DNA of 64,000 bases. It comes from an uncultured Prevotella sp. (GTDB lineage: Bacteria > Bacteroidota > Bacteroidia > Bacteroidales > Bacteroidaceae). Under the pieces are notes generated by a model, which did no database searches, was not told the DNA's origin, and saw nothing but the letters and a program-made list of their open reading frames with translations. Position numbers and translations under genes: made by a program. The stretch covers positions 62,001 to 126,000 of the forward strand of contig CAMVOS010000001.1 of NCBI GenBank assembly GCA_947169185.1. Direction: 5' to 3'. Positions 38,801 to 46,021 of this stretch are shown piece after piece (position 1 is the stretch's first letter; every line of letters starts with the position of its first letter).

Positions 38801-39184
38801 GCTATGCCTAAGGAGTTCAAGAATCGTTGGGTGCAGCCTGGCGATGAGAATATCACCGATATTCCTACTATTGCCAGCCGTCGTCAGTATCGTGACATCC
38901 AGCATTTAAGTTATGCTTATAATGCATACAACTACTCTACAGCCCGCGTGGCCGATGGTGGCTTTATCCGTCTGAAGGATGTCTCTCTGACCTATGACTT
39001 CCCCCGTCAGCTGATTAACAGAATAGGACTGAGTACTTGTTCTCTGAAACTGGATGCTACGAATCTCTGTCTGCTCTATTCTGACAAGAAGCTGAATGGT
39101 CAGGATCCTGAGTTTGTTAATTCTGGTGGTGTGGCAACGCCTATGCCTAAGCAGTTCACATTGACTGTTCGTCTGGGAATGTAA
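35855..39184 (+). CDS. SusC/RagA family TonB-linked outer membrane protein
   Basis: Carboxypeptidase-D-like N-domain ITGTVFEETGEPCIGATVMIQG, plug VRGATSIYGSSKPLWVIDGVI, VLKDGSATSIYGARAMAGVVVVTTKRG. Confidence 0.96.
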   Translation: MKKRFTMFLACMFLSLGVALAQNKITGTVFEETGEPCIGATVMIQGSRQGTKTDLDGHFSINVPAGKKLVISYVGMVTVTVKPQDGMKITLTADAHTLGEVVAVGMMKQDKRLFTGATTKVDAEKAKLDGVADVSRALEGRAAGVSVQNVSGTFGTAPKIRVRGATSIYGSSKPLWVIDGVIQEDAVDVSADDLSSGDAVTLISNAIAGLSADDIESFQVLKDGSATSIYGARAMAGVVVVTTKRGKVGRSTVNYTGEFTYRLKPSYSNYNISNSQEQMGIYKEMGEKGWLEFSNLANSSSSGLYGRMYSQIAKYNGDGTYSLPYTDAAMNAYLQEAEFRNTDWFDLLFTNNIIQNHSVSISTGTEKASLYASVSAMYDPGWTKDSKVERYTANMNASFNLSKKLTVSILTNGSYRDQKAPGTLARSTDVVSGAVNRSFDINPFSYAMNTARTLDPDATYTRNYAPFNIFKELDNNYIDLSISDMKFQGELTWKPIQGLEIHALGAYRTQKTSQEHFILNESNQAEAYRAGVNNPNIQYSNTYLYTDPDKPNSLPISVMPKGGIYTRNDYMVRQLDFRGTVQFNKVWNDTHILGLFGGMEANKTDKDQIFHSDYGVDYNAARLVTITPEFYKQAKEEGTVLSSFSKSWSRNLAYFVNANYSFKGRYVVNGTLRYEGTNKLGKARSARWLPTWNVSGAWNAHEEDFMKKWFEKINYAVSHMAFRVSYSLTADRGPSYVSNALPIYYSTNAWRPQGDQMETVTVLSNIANTELTYEKKHEFNLGFDAGFLHNRLNMNFDIYWRNNYDLIGYTQTQGAGGFINKMANVASMKSHGVELTISSHNIQTKDWSWNTDFTFSYAKNEITDLKSRSNVVSLVSGSSSNHYREGYPVSALFSIPFVGLNDEGLPQIINEDGVKTLTDINFQEYEKLDFLKYEGPTEPTTTGGLNNTISWKNWRLNVFVTYSFGNKIRLDPTFSSAYSDMSAMPKEFKNRWVQPGDENITDIPTIASRRQYRDIQHLSYAYNAYNYSTARVADGGFIRLKDVSLTYDFPRQLINRIGLSTCSLKLDATNLCLLYSDKKLNGQDPEFVNSGGVATPMPKQFTLTVRLGM

Positions 39185-39229
39185 GAGATATGAATGATGA
39201 AAAATGAAAGAATAAAGAAGCATATTAAT

Positions 39230-40978
39230 ATGAAAAAATATATAGGAATATCGATTCTCGCTTTAGGCTTAGGATTGACCTCATGCTCTGACAGCTTCCT
39301 TGACAAGACACCCGATGAGCGTGTTGAGTTGACGTCTGTCGAAGATGTTGTAATGCTGTTAGGTACTGCTTATTCAGAGACTAACTACGGTTGGATGTGT
39401 GAGGTGTCTAGTGATAACATCATTGATATTAATGCGCCTTTCAAGGCTACTCAGTCGGGTGGTGATGAGATAGAGGTTCGTTTTAACCTGACATCTTATA
39501 ACCGCATGGACGATGAAGCATTCTGTTTTGAGCCTGTAAAGTCCAGTACCAGCTGGGACTCTCCGTCTTGGATATGGGAAGATGGCTATAAGGCTATCGC
39601 TGTAGCTAATCATGCTATCAGCGTATTGGATAACCTGCGTGGCGACCAACCCTTAGACCAGTGTTCTAATGCTATGAAGGCTGCATATGCTGAGGCTTAT
39701 CTGACTCGTGCGTATAACCATTTTGTACTTGTAAATGTCTTCTCACAGGCATATCGTGATGAGGAATTGAGTAAATTGGATGTAGGTGTTCCTTATGTTA
39801 CTGCTCCTGAGGATATTGTGCATGGACAGTATGACCGTGAGAGCGTTACAGCAACCTACAAGCATATTCAGGAAGATCTTGAACGTGGCTTGAAATATCA
39901 GAGCGATCTGAATTTCCAGAAGCCCAAGTGGCACTTCAACAACAAGGCTGCCCACGCTTTTGCTGCACGTTTCTATCTCTATAAGCGTGACTATGCCAAG
40001 GTTATTGAGCATGCCAATGTCGTTTTGGGTGACAATACGACGGAAGGTCGCGCCAGTCTGCCTACGATATTGTATAACTGGGCAGCTAACGATGAAGCTA
40101 CAAACGCTGTTGACTATGCTGAAATTTGGCAAGGTCCTGACCAGCCCAACAATCTGCTGCTTGTAGTTACTAACTCAGTTCACTGGCGTAGAGCTGTGGG
40201 TTATCGCTATGCAACAGCAGGTAAGGCTTTGCGCGATGTGTATGGACACTTGACCAGTTGCTCAAGATATTACTGGAATCCTGTTGCTGGTGTTGCTGAC
40301 AAGTACTATTGGGATGGCAACTCAGACCATGGCTATAAGAGTTCGCGTATTGCAGAGCGTTTTGAGTATTCTGACAAGGTTGCAGGTATCGGTACACCCC
40401 ACATCATCCGTCGTGAGTTTACCTGCACAGAACTTCTTTTGGAGCGTGCTGAAGCAGAGCTTTTAGGTAATAAAGATTTGGCAGGATGTGTGGAAGACCT
40501 CATTGCTTACGAGAATAGCCGTCAGAACTTCTCTGAGAGTACAAAAGCAGCTTATGCTACAGGTCTTAGTGCTCCCACAAAGGCTGCTATGGATTCATGG
40601 TATGCGTCCACTCAGGCAGGTTCTCATAGTAATGTGTTTGCTGACTGGAACTTTACTCAGGAAATCAGTCCTTCATTTGTAGTGACTCCTGAGCAGGTTA
40701 CTTATATGAATGCCATTAACGATATGCGTCGTTATGAGACTGCATGGACGGGTCTGCGATTCTTTGACTTGAAGCGTCTGGGTATTTCCTATACTCACGT
40801 TTATGGACCTGATGCCGTTAAGTACGAGATTAAGGCTCATGATCGTCGATTGGCCATCGAACTGCCACAGGAGGTATTACTCTCTGGTCTTGAGAACTCA
40901 CATCCTGCAGTCAGCATGGAAGGTGGTAACAGCAGTGTCGCACCAGCTACTCCGCTGATGATTTCTAATGAAAAATAA
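39230..40978 (+). CDS. SusD/RagB family nutrient-binding outer membrane lipoprotein
   Basis: Lipobox LTSCSDSFLDKTPDE; AEAYLTRAYNHFVLVNVFSQ; C-term RRYETAWTGLRFFDLKRLG. Confidence 0.93.
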   Translation: MKKYIGISILALGLGLTSCSDSFLDKTPDERVELTSVEDVVMLLGTAYSETNYGWMCEVSSDNIIDINAPFKATQSGGDEIEVRFNLTSYNRMDDEAFCFEPVKSSTSWDSPSWIWEDGYKAIAVANHAISVLDNLRGDQPLDQCSNAMKAAYAEAYLTRAYNHFVLVNVFSQAYRDEELSKLDVGVPYVTAPEDIVHGQYDRESVTATYKHIQEDLERGLKYQSDLNFQKPKWHFNNKAAHAFAARFYLYKRDYAKVIEHANVVLGDNTTEGRASLPTILYNWAANDEATNAVDYAEIWQGPDQPNNLLLVVTNSVHWRRAVGYRYATAGKALRDVYGHLTSCSRYYWNPVAGVADKYYWDGNSDHGYKSSRIAERFEYSDKVAGIGTPHIIRREFTCTELLLERAEAELLGNKDLAGCVEDLIAYENSRQNFSESTKAAYATGLSAPTKAAMDSWYASTQAGSHSNVFADWNFTQEISPSFVVTPEQVTYMNAINDMRRYETAWTGLRFFDLKRLGISYTHVYGPDAVKYEIKAHDRRLAIELPQEVLLSGLENSHPAVSMEGGNSSVAPATPLMISNEK

Positions 40979-40996
40979 AAGAAGGAGGTATTAGAT

Positions 40997-42250
40997 ATGA
41001 AGAAACTAAATATCATATTGTTGGCCCTTGTGGCTCTGACAACGCTGAATCTGTCGTCGTGTAAGGACGATGATTTCACAGCAACTATCTTCGATACGAA
41101 GGAATATCCCCTGGATCGTAGCCTCTATACCTTCCCGTTGGATACTTTTGTAAAGGTGAACTTCCTGGAACCATATAACATGCGCTATCTGTATAAGTTG
41201 CAGGATATCGGCTCTGATATGGACTATAACCTGACGCCTTGTTCTTACGACCAGTGTGTCAATCTGGCCGTGCTGAATAAGTATTTGTGGTACGATGTAT
41301 ATCGTGACGTGGTAGGTGACGAGTTCCTTAAGAAGTACAGCCCACGCGTGATGCATATCATTGGTTCGCCTGCTTACAACCCCACCAGTGGTACAATAAG
41401 ATTGGGTACGGCTGAGGGTGGTCTGAAGATTACGCTTTACAATGCAGAAAAGCTGATTCCTTCTGACTTGGACAATCTGAACGAGTATTTCTTCAAGACC
41501 ATGCACCATGAGTTCTCGCACATCCTGCATCAGAACATCAATTATCCAACAGATTTCAATCTGATTTCCAATAAGTTCTATAACACGGCAGGTTGGCAGG
41601 ATACGCCCGACTCTGTAGCGCTTGGCGAAGGTTTCGTGTCAAAGTATGCCTCTTCGCAGGCTCGTGAGGACTGGGTAGAGGTCATTGCTAACTATATTGT
41701 GAAGGACTCTGTCACTTGGGCCAATATGCTCGATGGTGCTACCAAGAGTTGGGAGTTGTCTACTGACGTAGATTATGACTACTGGCAGAAGATTAACGCC
41801 AAATGTCTGCGTGGTCAGGCTCATCGTGACTCTGTAGGCTACTACTTCAAGGACGGTACGACCAGTGGTGGAAAGGTTATTACTTGTCAGGTTGTACGTA
41901 AGTACATTCAGCGTGATGCCAATGGCTATGCAGTGCCTGATGCTAATGGTAAGATAGTCTACTTGAGCATTGTCGACAAGAATAATCAGGAGACTGGTCG
42001 TGAGGTGATTTTGAAGAAGTTAGATATGGTTCGCGAGTGGCTGAAGACCAATTTCAACTACGATCTTGATGCTGTCCGCTATGCTGTACAGCACAAACAG
42101 TATATCTATGATGAGAACGACCACTTGGTGCTCGATGAGAAGGGTCTTCCCATCAATGCACTGACCTATGTTCGTCCTGATGGTACCACTTTGATGGAGG
42201 AACTGCGACAGATGGTAGAACGCTATAAGGCTGATATGATAGTTAAGTAA
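40997..42250 (+). CDS. SusCD-associated zinc metallopeptidase-like lipoprotein (HExxH)
   Basis: Lipobox LSSCKDDD; TMHHEFSHILHQ zinc motif; follows SusCD. Confidence 0.85.
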   Translation: MKKLNIILLALVALTTLNLSSCKDDDFTATIFDTKEYPLDRSLYTFPLDTFVKVNFLEPYNMRYLYKLQDIGSDMDYNLTPCSYDQCVNLAVLNKYLWYDVYRDVVGDEFLKKYSPRVMHIIGSPAYNPTSGTIRLGTAEGGLKITLYNAEKLIPSDLDNLNEYFFKTMHHEFSHILHQNINYPTDFNLISNKFYNTAGWQDTPDSVALGEGFVSKYASSQAREDWVEVIANYIVKDSVTWANMLDGATKSWELSTDVDYDYWQKINAKCLRGQAHRDSVGYYFKDGTTSGGKVITCQVVRKYIQRDANGYAVPDANGKIVYLSIVDKNNQETGREVILKKLDMVREWLKTNFNYDLDAVRYAVQHKQYIYDENDHLVLDEKGLPINALTYVRPDGTTLMEELRQMVERYKADMIVK

Positions 42251-42292
42251 GCGTGAAATAGAAAGTTAAAACAGAAAAAGACGATAATAAAT

Positions 42293-43630
42293 ATGAAGAA
42301 ATTATTTTCAATATCACTGTTCTTCTCTTTGACAGCTATGCTGTTCACTGGCTGCGTATCAGAAGAGGACGATCTGTTCAGCTCTTCTGCTGCCGAGCGA
42401 CTGATGGAGTCGAAGAAGGCCTATACTGAGCGCTTGGGAGGAACAACATGGGTGATGGAGTATTATCCGTTGAATACTGATGAGGCCCCTAAGGGTAGTG
42501 GCTACCTCATTCTGAATCAGTTCAAGAAGGATGGCTCTGTTGTTCAGGCTATGCAGAATGAACTGAGTGACGGTAAGTATTTGACTGATACTTCCCTGTG
42601 GGAGGTCATTTCTGACCAGGGTACTGTTCTGAGTTTTAATACCTACAACAAGTGTCTTCACACATTCTCTGATCCTGGTATCTATCAGACAGGTCAGGGT
42701 TATGAAGGCGACTATGAGTTTGTTATTCTCAACATTGATGAAGGTGCTAAGTATGGCATGCTGAAGGGTAAGAAGCGTGCAACCTATAACCGTCTGACCC
42801 GTTTGCCTGACGATACCAATTTCGAGGAGTATCTGAAGGATGTTCAGGATTTCCAGAATACCGTATTCTCCAGTTCTGCTCCTAACGACTGCTTGCTGCG
42901 TGTAGGCGACACGACGATGGTGGTGACCAATGCCTCTTCTGGTATTGCAAGCATGTATCCCCTTGGTGGTGACCCCATTTCTCAGACCACAGATCATGCT
43001 TTCCTGATTACTAAGAATGACGGTAAGTACTATTTTCGCTTCCGTGAGGCTCTTGCCTTTGGTGATTTGAAGGTTCAGGAACTGAAATACAATGAAGAGA
43101 AAGACTTATTTGAAGGTGTGCAAGGTGAGATAGGTGTTGTTGAAGGTCCTAATCCTAATATTTTCTATGGGGATGCTATGGGTAATAATCATAAATGGCA
43201 GCTCCAGCGTGCCTCAGTGATGTCTGAGTCTATGAAGGCAATTTATGAAGAAATGTACAATAGCTTCCGTAAGTTTAATACCAACTATACTTTGCAAACT
43301 GTGCAGTTATCTTTGATTAATGATGAGAAATCTGCTGATTATGGCAAACTTAAATTGGATATTACTTATCGTGTCAGAAGTTCTACGGCTCATTTGCAAG
43401 TCTATTATGATTTTTCTTATAACGAGCAGGGAATTTCAATCAGTAATCGTCAGTTACAAGGTAATGCACAGACTGTGATGAATAGTATTAAAGGTATAGA
43501 ACCATTCCTTAATGCTATTGAAGGATCTTTTGTTGCTGATAAAGATAATACAGTATTCAATTTGTCAACATTAAAGCTAACATCTGCATTGGATTCTAAT
43601 ATTTCGTATGTACTTACATTTATTAATTAA
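42293..43630 (+). CDS. DUF4302-like lipoprotein
   Basis: Lipobox FTGCVSEEDDLF; ASAAERLMESKKAYTERLGGTTWVMEYYP-type N-terminus; gene position. Confidence 0.7.
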   Translation: MKKLFSISLFFSLTAMLFTGCVSEEDDLFSSSAAERLMESKKAYTERLGGTTWVMEYYPLNTDEAPKGSGYLILNQFKKDGSVVQAMQNELSDGKYLTDTSLWEVISDQGTVLSFNTYNKCLHTFSDPGIYQTGQGYEGDYEFVILNIDEGAKYGMLKGKKRATYNRLTRLPDDTNFEEYLKDVQDFQNTVFSSSAPNDCLLRVGDTTMVVTNASSGIASMYPLGGDPISQTTDHAFLITKNDGKYYFRFREALAFGDLKVQELKYNEEKDLFEGVQGEIGVVEGPNPNIFYGDAMGNNHKWQLQRASVMSESMKAIYEEMYNSFRKFNTNYTLQTVQLSLINDEKSADYGKLKLDITYRVRSSTAHLQVYYDFSYNEQGISISNRQLQGNAQTVMNSIKGIEPFLNAIEGSFVADKDNTVFNLSTLKLTSALDSNISYVLTFIN

Positions 43631-43643
43631 AAACTTTACAATT

Positions 43644-45374
43644 ATGAAGAAAACTTTACTTATGATGGCAATGCTCGTTGCCGCTTCTTCAGGTTTTGCT
43701 CAGGTATCGAAATTCATCAATAAAGGTGAAATGACAAAGATGCCAGAGATGAGTCAATTGAAGGCTCCTGCTTTCCAATCGTTGGAAGATGGGGCTAAGG
43801 TCTCACGCCGTTCCAAGGCTACTAATCTTTATTATACTCTTCCTGAGGGTGCTACTTATGGTTGTTGGGATAAAGAAGGTAGTGGCTGGGGTGCGACTTT
43901 TGTCTATGTAGCTCCTTGGCAGGATTTTACATTTAAGAATATGTCGGAGAATCCTACCACAAACAAGTGGCATTTTAACTATATTAGCAGTGGAAACTAC
44001 AGAGATTTGACTGAAAATGCTGACGAGGATGGTAGCTATACGGCTTCTTTAAGTCCAGGCTATTATCTTGCTGCTCCTACATTGTGTGACGAACAGGTGA
44101 CTGACTCGTTCACCATTGGCTATCCTGGCGCATATTGGGGAGCCGATGAAAAATATGCCAGCTATTTCACACGAATTTCGGTAGACTCCGTTACTAATAT
44201 GGCATTTATCAATGACCATGGCAATCAGGGACAGTCTGGCTATGGCTGGGGTAGTCTGAGCACAGGTTACCTTTATGGTACAGGTACGCTTGATGCTACT
44301 TCTGCAGGTCGCGGTATTGGTGTCTGTAAGGCTTTCTATCAAGATTATCCGAAACCTATGAGCCCACTCTATGTTGAAGATATGTATATCATCTTAAAGT
44401 CAGTAACCCAGAGTCCTCTGCCTGAAGGTGGCCAACTGACTCTTCTCGTTTTGGGTACAACGACTAGTGAAGAAGGTAAGATTTCTCAGACAGGTGATAC
44501 AATTGCTACGCTAACAGCAAGCATTGATGATTTTGCACTATATGGTCCTGTTGGTTCTTCAAATTATTCGCCAACAGGTAAATACCAGCGTTATTCGGTT
44601 ACATTTACACAAAAGTCTGTTGACGATTTTGGTGGTGTGATGGTTGAGCCCTTTGCCATTGATCAGCAATTCCGTGTGAAGGTTATCGGTCTTGATGAAG
44701 AAGGTGTTGATGTCGGCATAGCCGCTTCTTCTGGTATTGATGAAGAAATTACTGGTGTTGACGATGGCGTTTTCCAGGTATATTATTCTGAAGTAGATAA
44801 AACTTATAATCACTATTATACGGGATCTGCTATCAAGTTTGGTTTCACTGCCATGTTTGATGCTTTAGAGGTTGAAACAACTTTGTCAAATGGTGAGGAT
44901 ACTATTGAGAAGACTAACTATCTTCAGGTTTCTGACGATGGTACACAGAGTGCAGTAGTTACAACCGCTGGTAACCTGCCTGGTGTCTATGTTTACACCG
45001 CCCAGCCTTGGTATAATGGGGATATGTCGGAGGAATACTACTATGCAGAGGATGTTCCTGAGTGGGTTCTTTCTTTGAATGTTGATACTTCGAACTTTGA
45101 TGACTATAATTTGAATATCGTTAGTGCAACTTGCGAGCCTCTGCCTGCAGGAACCAAGGGACGTTATGCAGAACTCTACATCCATGGTCGTGGTGTGAAG
45201 TCTGAGGCTCCCATTTATGTTATCCAGGGTGAAGTGGAAATTTCTGGTATTGACGCAGTTAAGAAGAATGTCAAGGCCACTAACGCTACTATGTTCAACA
45301 TGGCAGGTCAGCGTGTTGACAACAGCTTCAAGGGTCTTGTTATCAAGAACGGCATGAAGTTCATGAATAAGTAA
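43644..45374 (+). CDS. secreted protein of unknown function with C-terminal sorting-like motif
   Basis: Signal peptide MKKTLLMMAMLVAASSGFAQ; C-term ATMFNMAGQRVDNSFKGLVIKNGMKFMNK. Confidence 0.7.
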   Translation: MKKTLLMMAMLVAASSGFAQVSKFINKGEMTKMPEMSQLKAPAFQSLEDGAKVSRRSKATNLYYTLPEGATYGCWDKEGSGWGATFVYVAPWQDFTFKNMSENPTTNKWHFNYISSGNYRDLTENADEDGSYTASLSPGYYLAAPTLCDEQVTDSFTIGYPGAYWGADEKYASYFTRISVDSVTNMAFINDHGNQGQSGYGWGSLSTGYLYGTGTLDATSAGRGIGVCKAFYQDYPKPMSPLYVEDMYIILKSVTQSPLPEGGQLTLLVLGTTTSEEGKISQTGDTIATLTASIDDFALYGPVGSSNYSPTGKYQRYSVTFTQKSVDDFGGVMVEPFAIDQQFRVKVIGLDEEGVDVGIAASSGIDEEITGVDDGVFQVYYSEVDKTYNHYYTGSAIKFGFTAMFDALEVETTLSNGEDTIEKTNYLQVSDDGTQSAVVTTAGNLPGVYVYTAQPWYNGDMSEEYYYAEDVPEWVLSLNVDTSNFDDYNLNIVSATCEPLPAGTKGRYAELYIHGRGVKSEAPIYVIQGEVEISGIDAVKKNVKATNATMFNMAGQRVDNSFKGLVIKNGMKFMNK

Positions 45375-45396
45375 TCACTACTTATAACTCCATCTT

Positions 45397-45432
45397 TCGG
45401 GAGGGCTTCACAGCTCTCCCGATTTTATTTTT
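45397..45432 (+). terminator. intrinsic terminator after the first SusCD operon
   Basis: TCGGGAGGGCTTCACAGCTCTCCCGA followed by TTTTATTTTT. Confidence 0.85.
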
Positions 45433-45475
45433 CCCCTATGTTCGACGACTTACTATATTTATCTGTGTGGCAATG

Positions 45476-45506
45476 CAAAGGTACGCAATTTCGTGCTCTT
45501 CTCCAA
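45476..45506 (-). promoter_or_regulatory. orphan minus-strand promoter
   Basis: TTG (45504-45506), N20, TACCTTTG (45476-45483) with no minus-strand gene downstream. Confidence 0.6.
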
Positions 45507-45625
45507 ATAGAAGGGCCGAAATCCGACTTTTTTGACCCCTATTTTTCGCCCTTATTTTTCGCAAAAATACTCCATGTGACTCTGTGACTCCGTGTGAGAA
45601 AACAACAGCCTCTGTGCGAGAACCC

Positions 45626-45713
45626 TCACGTGCTCCGAGCAGACGGGTCACGAGGTCCGAGTAGATGCCTCACGAGGTCCGAGCTCGTGGCCTTCGAGCT
45701 CCGAGCATGACAG
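45626..45713. repeat. 22-bp degenerate tandem array, 4 units
   Basis: TCACGTGCTCCGAGCAGACGGG / TCACGAGGTCCGAGTAGATGCC / TCACGAGGTCCGAGCTCGTGGC / CTTCGAGCTCCGAGCATGACAG. Confidence 0.85.
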
Positions 45714-45720
45714 ATTTGAG

Positions 45721-45911
45721 ATATTGACGAATTGACGTATTGACGATTGACGTTTTGCTGTTTTAAAAAGAAAAACAAATAAACTAATCTATATAATATT
45801 ATTATATAGATTACACTTTTATCTAAATAAGCGTCAAAATTTTAGTGCTTATATCTCCTTAAGCCAACAAAATTTATGAAAACGTCAATTCGTCAATCGT
45901 CAATAATCAAT
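45721..45911. repeat. TTGACG-rich inverted arms enclosing a 27-bp palindrome
   Basis: Left ATTGACGAATTGACGTATTGACGATTGACGTTTT; right AAAACGTCAATTCGTCAATCGTCAAT; central AATCTATATAAT-ATT-ATTATATAGATT at 45786-45812. Confidence 0.75.
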
Positions 45912-45962
45912 ATTTAACACTGTAAAATGGGTGCTGAAAAAGTCGGATTTTGGCCATTTTAT

Positions 45963-45993
45963 TTGCATATATACTTATTATTTTGTAACTTTG
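45963..45993 (+). promoter_or_regulatory. promoter of the M6-family protease gene
   Basis: TTG 45963-45965, N20, TAACTTTG 45986-45993. Confidence 0.7.
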
Positions 45994-46021
45994 CAAGCAA
46001 ATAAGAATATTACGACAAATG

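Noticed and set aside
40997-42250. HHEFSHILHQ protein as a secreted toxin-type protease
   Set aside because: Lipobox and operon position after SusCD support a surface-lipoprotein metallopeptidase role; nothing indicates a toxin.
45626-45713. 22-bp array as a mini-CRISPR
   Set aside because: Repeat core of 14 nt with 8-nt separators is far too short for repeat/spacer architecture, and no cas gene is nearby.
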